Assembly: GCA_022842465.1 (NCBI GenBank)
Contig: JALHPN010000041.1
Span: 1-47,550, forward strand
DNA length: 47,550 nt
Origin: Polyangiaceae bacterium
GTDB lineage: Bacteria > Myxococcota_A > Polyangia > Polyangiales > Polyangiaceae
Reading direction: 5' to 3'
The first letter of the stretch is position 1; each line of letters opens with the position of its first letter. Below the pieces are notes generated by a model. It worked only from the letters and a program-made list of their open reading frames with translations. It ran no database searches and was not told where the DNA came from. Shown here one piece after another: positions 9,977 to 18,096 of this stretch. Made by a program: the position numbers and the translations under genes.

Positions 9977-10573
9977 ATGCGCCTCCCAAGCCTCCTCTTC
10001 GCGGCTCTCGTCGTCGCGGCTGGTACGCCCGCCTGCTCCTCGTCCGACACGCCGGCGCCTAGGACCGCCGCCCCGCCGCCGGCCGCGAGAATTCCCCCGA
10101 CCGTCGCCGAGGCGCTCGAGGTGCTCCGGACGGCCGGCTCCTTCGAGGACACGCACGTCGGCTACTCCGGAGGCCTCTCGCGCTACGTCGAGGCCTTCAG
10201 GGTGGTCCTCGCGGACGCGAACGCCCGCGCGTCCTTCCATGCGCTCGTCGACCGCGCCGCGCCAGCAGGACGCCTCTACGGCGCCGCGGGCCTCTACTTC
10301 GCCGATCCGCCTGCGTTCGACGCCGCTCTCGCGCGCCTCACGGCGGACGGCGGGAATGTCTCGACCCAGCGCGGCTGCGACCAGTCGATCGAGCCGGTGG
10401 CCGCGGTCATCCGGGCGAACGAGAACAGACGGATCGCGATCCCTGCCGGCATGACCCTCCCCGCGTGGCTCACGGCGAACCCGAGCGGCGGCCACTGCGA
10501 CATCGCCGGCGGCTGCATGCCGCTCATGTTCGTGGAGGACGGCCGGCCCGCCCCGCGCGAGCCCGCGCTCTGA
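9977..10573 (+). CDS. Hypothetical lipoprotein
   Basis: A 198-residue protein starting MRLPSLLFAALVVAAG with the lipobox TPAC and a Ser/Pro/Ala-rich linker after the Cys, so it is probably a lipoprotein. The body (about 50-198) contains four cysteines outside the signal peptide that could form disulfides (RGCDQS, GGHCDIAGGCMP), which fits an extracytoplasmic location. I do not recognise the fold. The ATG at 9977 was chosen because it gives the signal peptide; the longer frame upstream lies out of frame over the hemerythrin gene. Convergent with the kinase-like gene that follows. Confidence 0.75.
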   Translation: MRLPSLLFAALVVAAGTPACSSSDTPAPRTAAPPPAARIPPTVAEALEVLRTAGSFEDTHVGYSGGLSRYVEAFRVVLADANARASFHALVDRAAPAGRLYGAAGLYFADPPAFDAALARLTADGGNVSTQRGCDQSIEPVAAVIRANENRRIAIPAGMTLPAWLTANPSGGHCDIAGGCMPLMFVEDGRPAPREPAL

Positions 10574-10621
10574 ATCCCGGGCCGTGCGCCGCCGACGGTG
10601 GCAAGCTCGGGGGACGCACGC

Positions 10622-11557
10622 TCATGGCCGCAAGCCTTCGAGCACGCGCCGCGTGAGGCGCTGCGCACGTACGTCGTGACTCCAGTGTGCCGGCGACCAG
10701 CCTGCGAGGAACCGCGCGAAGTCGGCGTGGGCGATCGGATGGAGCGCGCGCCACTCCCGCTCGAGCGCGTCCGCGTCGGCGCGCCCTGCGAGCCTCCGAC
10801 GGAGGTGCGCGAAGTAGACGTCGAGGAGCGAATCGGTCTCTTCGACGCCGTAGAGGAGGTAGGCGACGTCCTTCATCCCGCAGCCGCCGCCCGCGTACTG
10901 GAAGTCGACCGCCGCGACCGCACCGTCGTCCGCGAAGCAGAAGTTCGCCGGCTTCGCGTCGCCGTGGAGGATCGTCTGGAACCGTGCCTCCCGGAGCTTC
11001 CGATCGAGGAGCGGCGCGGCTCGACGGAGATCGGCGTCTCCACCCGTCATCGCCGCGAGCTCCGCCTGGCGCGTGGCGAGATGCCAGTACGTGCCCGTCT
11101 CCCAGAGGCCCTCCGGCGAGGCTCCGACGAAGCGCGCATGGAAGGCGGCGAGCCAGGCGAGGCAGGCCTCCGTCTCCCGCGTCGTCGGCTCTCGCCGGCG
11201 TCCGGCGTAGCCGGCGGCATCGAGGTCCTCGAGCACGAAGAGCCACCCGTCCTCGCTCGCGCGATGCGCGAGGAGACGCGGCACGCGGCACGACGCGTCG
11301 CACCGCTCGGCGAACGATGCGTAGAAGGCCGCTTCGACGTCGTAGGAGCGGCATTTGCGCGCGTGCGAGACGTCGTCCGGCGCCGCGCTCGGCGGCGTCA
11401 CCCACTTCACGACGACCGAGGACTCTTCGGAGTCTTCGTGTGTAAGGTGCACGCGAAGGATTTGCCCGTAGCCGCTCCAGAGGGCCTCCCGGCGCTCACC
11501 GAGCCGCGCCTCGGTGGCGCCCGTCGCCTCCGCGATGAACCGGAGCTCGGCGTCCAC
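10622..11557 (-). CDS. Aminoglycoside-phosphotransferase/EcKinase-like small-molecule kinase
   Basis: A 311-residue protein with the aminoglycoside/choline/ecdysteroid kinase fold. Visible elements are the ATP-site Lys (VVVKW, K51), the helix-C Glu region (EAAFY, E76), the hinge VLEDLD (109-113), the catalytic loop HGDAKPANF (H198, D200, N205) and the metal-binding D218 in VDFQY. The HGDAKPANF and 'GGGCGMKDVAYLLY' stretches resemble the EcKinase/DUF1679 branch, whose bacterial substrates are mostly unknown. It starts at GTG (11557), nine bases after the DksA-like gene, so the two are probably co-transcribed. Not an obvious resistance gene. Confidence 0.85.
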   Translation of the reverse strand: MDAELRFIAEATGATEARLGERREALWSGYGQILRVHLTHEDSEESSVVVKWVTPPSAAPDDVSHARKCRSYDVEAAFYASFAERCDASCRVPRLLAHRASEDGWLFVLEDLDAAGYAGRRREPTTRETEACLAWLAAFHARFVGASPEGLWETGTYWHLATRQAELAAMTGGDADLRRAAPLLDRKLREARFQTILHGDAKPANFCFADDGAVAAVDFQYAGGGCGMKDVAYLLYGVEETDSLLDVYFAHLRRRLAGRADADALEREWRALHPIAHADFARFLAGWSPAHWSHDVRAQRLTRRVLEGLRP

Positions 11558-11566
11558 CCGCGGCCC

Positions 11567-11944
11567 TCAGCGCGAGCGGTGCTCGCGGTCCTCTTCGCCG
11601 GCGGCGCTCCGCGTCGCCCACGGCACGGCGAGGAGGCGACGGAAGCCGATCGGCTCCTCGGTCTCGACGTCGATGCCATACGTGCCCTGCTTCATCCGTT
11701 CGAGCGCGCCGTCGATCCGCGCGAGGGATGCGCGCTCCGCCTCGGCGAGGTGGAGGCTCGTCCGCTGGCGCTCGGCGTGGGTCGCGCTGTCACCCTCGTC
11801 GGTGACCTCCTCGTCCGGCTGTACCGCATCGGCGAGCCGCTGCATCCGCCGCGCGAGCACCTCGCGCCGCGCCTCCTCGAGGTTCTTCCGGAGCGTCTCG
11901 AGCTGTTCGGGCGTGAGCGCTGCGTCGTCGTGAGCCTGTGCCAT
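11567..11944 (-). CDS. DksA/TraR-family protein lacking all zinc-finger cysteines
   Basis: A 125-residue protein with the DksA/TraR layout. An N-terminal coiled-coil has an acidic tip (PDEEVTDEGDSA, about 43-54) that in DksA enters the RNA polymerase secondary channel. A C-terminal region follows (TYGIDVETEEPIGFRRLLAVP) and matches the zinc-finger domain in every way except the ligands. The four Cys positions are D92, T95, S113 and G116, and the protein has no cysteine at all. It may act like zinc-independent DksA paralogues, or as another partner. It precedes the kinase-like gene by nine bases in the same direction. Confidence 0.85.
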   Translation of the reverse strand: MAQAHDDAALTPEQLETLRKNLEEARREVLARRMQRLADAVQPDEEVTDEGDSATHAERQRTSLHLAEAERASLARIDGALERMKQGTYGIDVETEEPIGFRRLLAVPWATRSAAGEEDREHRSR

Positions 11945-12025
11945 GCGCTCTTCTTAGTCCCGGTCACGCGGCGAGGGGGGAACATCCGACCGAACCCCGA
12001 ACGGAGAAGTGCGACCGTGCGGCGC

Positions 12026-12238
12026 TCACTCCTTGAGGAGCGGACGGCCCTGGGCGTCGGTGAACTTGCCCATCAGGATCATGATCATGTCGTACAGCGC
12101 CCAGAGCCCGCAGCCGCCGAGCGTGAGGAGCTGCGCGACGCCGCTCCCCGTCTTGCCGACGAAGAAGCGGTGCGCTCCGAACGTCCCGAGGAAGAAGCAG
12201 AGCAGGAGGGTGACGAGCCAGGGCTTCTGAGGAGTCAT
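12026..12238 (-). CDS. TM2-domain membrane protein
   Basis: A 70-residue protein with two predicted transmembrane helices (about 8-24 and 32-56) joined by the conserved GAHRFFVGK loop. It ends in the [10 protein letters not shown] signature of the TM2 family (PF05154). Small bacterial TM2 proteins are common, and their function is not established. The ATG at 12238 gives the standard N-terminus ([17 protein letters not shown]). The larger frame to 12547 is antisense to the AT-hook gene. It is divergent from that gene with 103 bases between the starts. Confidence 0.85.
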   Translation of the reverse strand: MTPQKPWLVTLLLCFFLGTFGAHRFFVGKTGSGVAQLLTLGGCGLWALYDMIMILMGKFTDAQGRPLLKE

Positions 12239-12304
12239 GTGCGCCAGAGTACGGGAGCGGTCGCGGGGAGCTTCCCTTACCGGCGCGGCGCGGGGGAGCG
12301 GGGC

Positions 12305-12338
12305 TTGCGGGCGCAATGTACTGAACGTAAGATCAGTA
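12305..12338 (+). promoter_or_regulatory. Candidate promoter with dyad TACTGA-N8-TCAGTA over the -10 box
   Basis: TTGCGG (12305-12310) and TAAGAT (12328-12333) are separated by 17 bases, a good sigma-70-type fit. A perfect six-base inverted repeat, TACTGA (12319-12324) and TCAGTA (12333-12338), straddles the -10 box. The predicted transcription start near 12340 is only two bases before the ATG at 12342, and no Shine-Dalgarno sequence is present, so the mRNA would be nearly leaderless. Confidence 0.5.
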
Positions 12339-12341
12339 TCC

Positions 12342-12794
12342 ATGACCCACGCCACCCCGACCCCCGTCCAGACTGTCCTCGACCTCTTCTCCACCGACCT
12401 CCGCGACCTCCGCTTCGCCGACGTCGACGCCGCCAGGCTCACCGCCGCCGCGGCCGATCTCGAAGCCGCAGCCGTGGCCACCGCCGCCGCCCAGACGGCT
12501 CTCGACGACGCGCGCGCCCACCAGCTCGCCCTCCAGGACACGCTCACCTCCCTCGTGCAGCGCGCCCTCGCCTACGCCCGCGTCTACGCCGAGTCGAACC
12601 CCGCCCTCGCCTCACGCCTCGACGCCGTCTCGCTCCCCCGCGTCGTGCGCCGCTCGACCCGCGTCGACGACGCGACGATCGCGAGCACCTCGGAGACGGC
12701 ACCCACGCGGCGACCCCGCGGACGCCCGCGGAAGGTCCCGCCCGCCATCGCGGCAGCCGAGCTCGCGACGCCGCTCGACGCGACCGGTGAATGA
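12342..12794 (+). CDS. Small coiled-coil protein with a C-terminal AT-hook
   Basis: A 150-residue protein of unknown family. Residues 20-85 are Ala/Leu/Asp-rich and likely helical or coiled-coil. Near the C-terminus, RRPRGRPRK (123-131) is a textbook AT-hook, the minor-groove DNA-binding element seen in eukaryotic HMGA proteins and in some myxobacterial regulators such as CarD. The flanking Pro/Ala-rich tail is disordered. It may be a small nucleoid-associated or regulatory protein. Its own promoter contains an AT-richer dyad, so autoregulation is possible. The ATG at 12342 follows the dyad directly and the codon use is normal for the region. Confidence 0.75.
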   Translation: MTHATPTPVQTVLDLFSTDLRDLRFADVDAARLTAAAADLEAAAVATAAAQTALDDARAHQLALQDTLTSLVQRALAYARVYAESNPALASRLDAVSLPRVVRRSTRVDDATIASTSETAPTRRPRGRPRKVPPAIAAAELATPLDATGE

Positions 12795-12819
12795 GCGGCG
12801 CCCGGCGCGGATTCGGAGA

Positions 12820-12835
12820 GCCCCTTTCGAGGGGC
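12820..12835. terminator. Bidirectional hairpin terminator GCCCCT-TTCG-AGGGGC
   Basis: A perfect six-base stem with a TTCG tetraloop sits between two convergent genes, the AT-hook gene ending at 12794 and the DUF7009-like gene ending at 12860. Placement and a stable loop support a shared terminator. There is no long T-tract. Confidence 0.6.
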
Positions 12836-12859
12836 ACCGCGCGCGGCGTGAGGAGGCGC

Positions 12860-13240
12860 TCAGGCCCGCGGCGCCTTCGGATTCGGGAAGGTGTCGACGT
12901 CCTCCTCCGCCGCGCGCGGCGCGAGGCAGGCGAAGTCCTTCTCGATCAGGATCGCGAGCGTCGCCGCGCCGACCACCTGCGTGCCTTCGAGGCCGACCTC
13001 GTCGGACGTCGCCCACGCCTTTGCGCGCGTCGCGGGAACGAAGACGACCACGTCGCGCCCCTCCATGCGGGCGCCCGTCGTCGTAGCCGCCTCCGAGGCG
13101 ACGAGCGCGTAGCGGAGGACGTCCTCCGTCCCAGGCCCGATCACGATCGTCTCCGTCACGCGACCTTCGGCCGCGAGCGTCGCGACCTCGCCCTGCGTCA
13201 AGCGGAGCCGGATGGCGCCGCGCCTCGTCCTCAGCTTCAT
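12860..13240 (-). CDS. DUF7009-like small protein next to molybdenum-cofactor genes
   Basis: A 126-residue protein. The N-terminus (MKLRTRRGAIRLRLTQGEVATL) resembles the DUF7009 family as I remember it, whose members are small and of unknown function. It has no membrane segment or metal motif; the single Cys is in DFACLAP. Its ATG overlaps the mobA stop in an ATGA arrangement, so it is translated after MobA and probably serves molybdenum-cofactor or formate dehydrogenase maturation. The longer frame to 13531 lies over mobA and was rejected. The family name is from memory and moderately sure; the coding call is strong. Confidence 0.7.
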   Translation of the reverse strand: MKLRTRRGAIRLRLTQGEVATLAAEGRVTETIVIGPGTEDVLRYALVASEAATTTGARMEGRDVVVFVPATRAKAWATSDEVGLEGTQVVGAATLAILIEKDFACLAPRAAEEDVDTFPNPKAPRA

Positions 13241-13854
13241 CGTGTCCTCCCGAGACCGACGCGCACGGCGTCGTCCAGCGTGTCGACGTCGTCGAGCCAC
13301 GCGTCGTCGTTCGCCGCGATCGCCGTGGCGCCGGCCGCGTCGAGCAGGCCCTGGAGGGCGAGCTCGCCGGCGGCGAGACGCGCGCGCGCGAGGGGGCCCA
13401 CGCTCGCGACGTCGTAGCGCGCACAGAGCGGCTCCCAGCGGCCGCCTCGCCGGAAGGCGACCGCGGCCGCCCCGGGGCTCTCCCGTGCGATCCGCCGGAG
13501 GAGCGCGGCATCTACCCGGGGCATGTCGCACGCGAGCGCGACCGCTTGGGTCGCCCCTCGCTCACGCGCCGCGTCGAAGAGCGCGACCAGCCCGCCGAGC
13601 GGGCCTCGTCCAGGGGCCGCGTCGACGAGCGTCGGGACGCCGTCGACCTCGACCCCCGCGATCGCGCCCACGATCAGCGGCTCGAGGTCTGCCGCGCGGG
13701 CCACGCGGACGGCCCGCGCGACGAGCGTCTCGCCTCCTGCCGACACGAGCAGCGACTTCGGGAAGCCTCCCATGCGGCGCGAGCGCCCGCCGACGAAGAC
13801 CCCGCAGACCGAGAGCACGTCGTCACTCTCGCACTGCGGTACGCTCTCGTCCAT
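13237..13854 (-). CDS. mobA: Molybdenum cofactor guanylyltransferase MobA
   Basis: A nucleotidyltransferase of about 205 residues that attaches GMP to molybdopterin to give the guanine-dinucleotide cofactor used by formate dehydrogenases. The signature GVFVGGRSRRMGGFPKSLL matches the family's LAGGxSxRMGxDK loop. GRGPLGGL and ACDMPRVD are the other GTP/Mg-binding motifs. The ATG at 13854 has GGAGG only two bases upstream; a GTG at 13818 would start closer to the conserved strand and is a serious alternative. The gene is divergent from fdhD, and its stop overlaps the next gene by four bases. Confidence 0.88.
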   Translation of the reverse strand: MDESVPQCESDDVLSVCGVFVGGRSRRMGGFPKSLLVSAGGETLVARAVRVARAADLEPLIVGAIAGVEVDGVPTLVDAAPGRGPLGGLVALFDAARERGATQAVALACDMPRVDAALLRRIARESPGAAAVAFRRGGRWEPLCARYDVASVGPLARARLAAGELALQGLLDAAGATAIAANDDAWLDDVDTLDDAVRVGLGRTR

Positions 13855-14701
13855 GTCCTCCGGGTTCACCGAGGTACCGGTCGTCCGGCACGGTCGCACG
13901 AAGCGAAGCGCGACGGACACGGACGAGCTCGCGATCGAGGAGCCGCTCGAGATCCGCCTCGCGTGGCACGAGCCCCCGCACCTCACGCCGCAGGCGAAGA
14001 GCATCTCGCTCACGATGCGAACGCCCGGCGACGACCTCGCGCTCGCGCGCGGCTTCTTGGTCTCGGAGGGGATCGTCCGTCACCGTGACGACGTCGTCTC
14101 CGTCGAGCACTGCGGGCCTGCCGTGCGTGCCGACGGCACGAGCAACGTCGTGCGGCTCGAGCTCGCGCGCGGCGCGACCTTCGACCCGGCCCGCCTCGAG
14201 CGGCACTTCTACACGACGTCGAGCTGCGGCGTTTGCGGCAAGACTTCGCTCGACGCCGTGAGGACGACCGATCCGCCGGCGCTCGAGCCCGGCTCGCCCC
14301 GCGTCCGTGCGTCCGTCGTGCATCGGATGCCGACCTTGCTCCGCGAAGCGCAGGACACGTTCGCGCGGACGGGCGGCCTCCATGCCGCCGGCCTCTTCGA
14401 CGAGGAGGGCACCCTCGAGATCGCCGCGGAGGACGTCGGTCGGCACAACGCGGTCGACAAGGTCGTCGGGCGGGCGCTCGCGGAGGGCCGTCTCCCGGCG
14501 AGGGCGCGGCTCCTGATGGTGAGCGGCCGCGCGAGCTTCGAGCTCGTCCAGAAGGCGGTCATGGCGGGGATCCCCGTCCTCGCGGCGGTCGGCGCGCCGT
14601 CGAGCCTCGCCGTCGAGCTCGCGCGCGAGATGGGCCTCACGCTCCTCGGCTTCGTGCGCGACGAGCGGTTCAACGTCTACACCGACGCGGGGCGCGTATG
14701 A
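13853..14701 (+). CDS. fdhD: Formate dehydrogenase sulfurtransferase FdhD
   Basis: A 282-residue accessory protein that passes sulfur from a cysteine desulfurase to the molybdenum cofactor of formate dehydrogenase. Visible hallmarks are the N-terminal DELAIEEPLEIRL, the sulfur-carrying cysteines in SSCGVCGKTS (C125, C128), the cofactor-binding EDVGRHNAVDKVVG and the C-terminal [11 protein letters not shown]. The ATG at 13853 shares the tetranucleotide CATG with the possible mobA start on the other strand and has no clear Shine-Dalgarno sequence. The stop overlaps the next ATG by four bases, so it is coupled to the oxidoreductase it would activate. Confidence 0.95.
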   Translation: MSSGFTEVPVVRHGRTKRSATDTDELAIEEPLEIRLAWHEPPHLTPQAKSISLTMRTPGDDLALARGFLVSEGIVRHRDDVVSVEHCGPAVRADGTSNVVRLELARGATFDPARLERHFYTTSSCGVCGKTSLDAVRTTDPPALEPGSPRVRASVVHRMPTLLREAQDTFARTGGLHAAGLFDEEGTLEIAAEDVGRHNAVDKVVGRALAEGRLPARARLLMVSGRASFELVQKAVMAGIPVLAAVGAPSSLAVELAREMGLTLLGFVRDERFNVYTDAGRV

Positions 14702-17013
14702 GCAAGAGGACGATCGCGCAGCCGCCCTTCGAGACGGAGCCCGTGCGCCTCGAGGGCCCCTCCCGCGCCGCCGGCGGGATCCCGGCGATCGCGGAGACGC
14801 TCCGGCAGGCCGCCGGCCACATGGGCGTCCGGCGGTCCCTCCGGCTCCTCGACACGAACCAGATCGGCGGCTTCGACTGCCCGGGCTGCGCCTGGCCGGA
14901 GGCCGAGAAGCATCGCTCCGCGTTCGAGTTCTGCGAGAATGGCGCGAAGGCTGTCGCCTCGGAGGCGACGACGAAGCGCGCGGACGCAGCCTTCTTCGCG
15001 GCGCACTCCCTCGAGGACCTCGCCGCGCGGTCGGACTACTGGCTGAACGAGCAGGGCAGGCTCACCGAGCCGCTCCTCCGTCGCCGGGGGGCCACCCACT
15101 ACGAGCCCGTCTCGTGGGAGGACGCGCTCGATCTCGTCGCGGCGCGTCTGCGGGCGATGCCGTCGGCCGACCGCGCCGCGTTCTACACGTCGGGACGCAC
15201 GAGCAACGAGGCCGCGTTCCTCTACCAGCTCTTCGCGCGGCAGCTCGGCACGAACAACCTCCCCGACTGCTCGAACATGTGCCACGAGTCGAGCGGCGTC
15301 GCGATGGTCGATGCGCTCGGGGTCGGGAAGGCCACGGTCACGCTCGACGACTTCGCGCTCGCCGACGCGATCTTCGTGATCGGCCAGAACCCGGGGACGA
15401 ACCATCCGCGGATGCTCGCGACCTTGCGCGACGCGCGCGAACGAGGCGCCGCGATCGTCGTCGTGAACCCGATCGACGAGATCGGCTCGCGCCGCTTCTC
15501 TCACCCGCAGGACCCCGTCGACGTCGTCGGCCGCAGCCACGAGCTCGCGACGACGTTCCTCCAGGTGCGCATCAACGGCGACGTCGCGCTCTTCAAGGGG
15601 ATCGCCAAGGCCATCCTCGCGCGCGAGGCCGCGGCGCCCGGCACGGTCCTCGACCACGCGTTCCTCCGTGACCACACGAGCGGCTTCGAGGCGTACCGCG
15701 CCGCGCTGGAGGAGGTCTCTTGGGACGAGATCGTCCTCGCCAGCGGCGTCGACCGGGCGGCGATCGAGCACGCTGCTCAGGTCGTCTGCGAGGCGGAGCG
15801 CACGATCATGTGCTGGGCGATGGGGATCACGCAGCACAAGAACGGCGTCGCGAACGTGCAGGAGATCGTCAACGTCCTCCTCCTCCGCGGCAACGTGGGC
15901 AAGCCCGGCGCGGGCGCGTGCCCCGTCCGCGGTCACAGCAACGTGCAGGGCGATCGCACGATGGGCATCTGGGAGCGGATGCCCGACGCATTCCTCGATC
16001 GGCTCGGCGCGGAGCTCGACTTCGAGCCTCCGCGTGCGCACGGCAAGGACACCGTCGAGACGATCCGGGCGATGTGCGCCGGCGAGATCGACGTCTTCTT
16101 CGCGATGGGCGGGAACTTCCTCTCCGCGGCGCCGGACACGGAGCGGACGGCCGAAGGGCTCCGCCGATGCGGGCTCACCGTCCACGTTTCGACGAAGCTC
16201 CATCGCGGCCACCTCGTCACCGGAGACGAGGCGCTCGTCCTGCCCTGCCTCGGACGCACGGAGATCGACGCGCAGGCGACCGGCCTCCAGTTCGTGACGG
16301 TGGAGAACTCGATGTGCGTCGTCAGCGCCTCGCACGGCAAGCTCCCGCCGGCGGCGAGGACGCTGCGGAGCGAGGTGTGGATCGTCTGCGAGCTCGCGCG
16401 GCGCGCGCTGGCAGGGAGGAGCCGCGTCGACTGGGAGGGCCTCGCGGGAGACTACGATCGAATCCGCGAGCTCGTCGCGCGCGTCGTGCCGGGCTTCTTC
16501 GACTTCAACGCGCGCGTGCGCGAGCCGGGCGGCTTCTACCTCGGCAACGCCGCGCGCGAGCGGATCTTCGAGACGTCGACCTCGCTCGCGCGCTTCACGG
16601 TCCATTCGATCCCGCGCCACGAGCTCCGGGACGGGCAGCTCTTGATGATGACGATCCGGAGCCACGACCAGTACAACACGACCGTGTACGGGCTCCGCGA
16701 TCGCTACCGCGGGATCGCGCACGGACGGCGCATCTTCTTCATGCACCCGGAGGACCGTGCCGAGCGAGGGCTCGCCCCGGGCGACGTCGTCGACATCCGG
16801 AGTCATGCGGCGGACGGCGAGCGCGTCGCCGAGCGCTTCACCGTCGTCGACTACGCGCTCCCGCGCGGGTGTGCCGCGACCTATTTCCCGGAGGCCAACG
16901 TGCTCGTCCCGCTCGACAGCGTCGCCGATCGGAGCGGGACGCCGACGTCGAAGTCGATCGTCGTCACGATCGCGAGATCTCCGGAAGCGCGGGCGGCCAC
17001 TCCCCGCGCGTGA
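14698..17013 (+). CDS. FdhF/YdeP-family molybdopterin oxidoreductase
   Basis: A 771-residue cytosolic enzyme of the FdhF/YdeP group (single-subunit 'oxidoreductase alpha, molybdopterin' type). Near the N-terminus [11 protein letters not shown] (C61, C64) is the shortened Fe-S/Cys segment typical of the group. [10 protein letters not shown] (191-200) surrounds the likely molybdenum-ligand region. [34 protein letters not shown] and the C-terminal [10 protein letters not shown]...R...GRRIFF block bind the two pterins. The natural substrate of this group is uncertain; formate is one option and YdeP in E. coli is linked to acid resistance. It is coupled to fdhD by an ATGA overlap. The last 50 bases overlap the end of the opposite gene. 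Confidence 0.92.
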   Translation: MSKRTIAQPPFETEPVRLEGPSRAAGGIPAIAETLRQAAGHMGVRRSLRLLDTNQIGGFDCPGCAWPEAEKHRSAFEFCENGAKAVASEATTKRADAAFFAAHSLEDLAARSDYWLNEQGRLTEPLLRRRGATHYEPVSWEDALDLVAARLRAMPSADRAAFYTSGRTSNEAAFLYQLFARQLGTNNLPDCSNMCHESSGVAMVDALGVGKATVTLDDFALADAIFVIGQNPGTNHPRMLATLRDARERGAAIVVVNPIDEIGSRRFSHPQDPVDVVGRSHELATTFLQVRINGDVALFKGIAKAILAREAAAPGTVLDHAFLRDHTSGFEAYRAALEEVSWDEIVLASGVDRAAIEHAAQVVCEAERTIMCWAMGITQHKNGVANVQEIVNVLLLRGNVGKPGAGACPVRGHSNVQGDRTMGIWERMPDAFLDRLGAELDFEPPRAHGKDTVETIRAMCAGEIDVFFAMGGNFLSAAPDTERTAEGLRRCGLTVHVSTKLHRGHLVTGDEALVLPCLGRTEIDAQATGLQFVTVENSMCVVSASHGKLPPAARTLRSEVWIVCELARRALAGRSRVDWEGLAGDYDRIRELVARVVPGFFDFNARVREPGGFYLGNAARERIFETSTSLARFTVHSIPRHELRDGQLLMMTIRSHDQYNTTVYGLRDRYRGIAHGRRIFFMHPEDRAERGLAPGDVVDIRSHAADGERVAERFTVVDYALPRGCAATYFPEANVLVPLDSVADRSGTPTSKSIVVTIARSPEARAATPRA

Positions 17014-18076
17014 AGAACGCCTCCAGGCTAGCGCGATGGCGGGCCATCTCTCCGGCGTGCGGCGCGAGCCAACGTTCGTCGTAGCAGGTGCGGAGATAGC
17101 GCTCGCCCGAGTCGCAGATGAGGGTCACGATCGAGCCGCGCTCCCCGGCCTCCGCCATGCGTCGCGCGAGCTGGAAGGCGCCGACGAGGTTCGTTCCCGT
17201 GGAGGGGCCGCAGCGCCGGCCGAGGATCGGCTCGAGGAAGTGCATCGCCGCGTACGACGCCGCGTCCGGGACCTTGATCATGCGGTCCACGACCGACGGC
17301 ACGAACGAAGGCTCGACACGGGCGCGGCCGATGCCCTCCACGCCCGAGGGTCGATCGTGGGTCCGCGAGGCGTCGCCGTCGCGGTAGAAGTCGAAGAAGA
17401 CGGAGTGCTCCGGATCGACGACGCAGAGCTCCGTCTCGAACCCGCGATAGCGGATGTAGCGGCCGATCGTGGCCGAGGTCCCTCCCGTTCCGGCGCCGAC
17501 GACGACCCAGCGCGGAACGGGGTGCTCCTCTCGATCCATCTGCTCGAAGATCGACTCGGCGATGTTGTTGTTCCCACGCCAGTCGGTCGCGCGCTCGGCG
17601 AAGGTGAACTGATCCATGTAGTGTCCACACGTCTCCTCCGCGATCCGAGCCGCGGCCTCGTAGATCATGCGCGCGTCGTCGACGAAGTGCGCGCGGCCGC
17701 CTTGCGCCTCGATGAGCTGGATTTTCTCGACGGACGTGCTGCGCGGGATGACGGCCACGAACGGGAGCCCGAGGAGGCGCGCGAAGTAGGCCTCGGAGAT
17801 GGCGGTGCTGCCGGAGGACGCCTCGATGACGGTCGTTCCCTCGCGGATGTGCCCGTTGACGATCGCGTAGAGGAAGAGCGAGCGCGCGAGCCGGTGCTTG
17901 AGGCTCCCCGTCAGGTGCGTCGACTCGTCCTTCAGGTAGAGCTCGATCCCGGGGAGACCGGGGAGGGGGAGGGCGAGGAGGTGCGTGTCCGCCGAGCGGC
18001 GCGCGTCGGCGGCGATCCGTCGCATGGCGTCCGCATGCCAGGCGCGCCTCGGCGGGGGAGGGACGGAGGAGGCCAT
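16964..18076 (-). CDS. cds1: PLP-dependent L-cysteine desulfhydrase, Cds1 type
   Basis: A 370-residue fold-type II PLP enzyme of the cysteine synthase superfamily. The Schiff-base Lys lies in the sequence [18 protein letters not shown]. The substrate loop [20 protein letters not shown], the segment [21 protein letters not shown] and the phosphate-binding [19 protein letters not shown] agree with mycobacterial Cds1 (Rv3684), which breaks L-cysteine into H2S, pyruvate and ammonia. Cysteine synthesis or beta-replacement remains possible. It follows the amidoligase gene by 20 bases and is probably co-transcribed. Its final codons are antisense to the end of the oxidoreductase gene (50-base overlap). 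Confidence 0.85.
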   Translation of the reverse strand: MASSVPPPPRRAWHADAMRRIAADARRSADTHLLALPLPGLPGIELYLKDESTHLTGSLKHRLARSLFLYAIVNGHIREGTTVIEASSGSTAISEAYFARLLGLPFVAVIPRSTSVEKIQLIEAQGGRAHFVDDARMIYEAAARIAEETCGHYMDQFTFAERATDWRGNNNIAESIFEQMDREEHPVPRWVVVGAGTGGTSATIGRYIRYRGFETELCVVDPEHSVFFDFYRDGDASRTHDRPSGVEGIGRARVEPSFVPSVVDRMIKVPDAASYAAMHFLEPILGRRCGPSTGTNLVGAFQLARRMAEAGERGSIVTLICDSGERYLRTCYDERWLAPHAGEMARHRASLEAFFTRGEWPPALPEISRS

Positions 18077-18096
18077 CGCCTACGAGGCTACCGCGC

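Noticed and set aside
14677..16806. A 709-residue minus-strand frame opposite the molybdopterin oxidoreductase
   Set aside because: The plus-strand gene has clear family motifs throughout; the reverse frame has none and only charged low-complexity sequence.
18077..18096. Possible separate promoter for the Cds1-type gene
   Set aside because: The gap to the amidoligase is only 20 bases and holds no recognisable promoter, so co-transcription is simpler.
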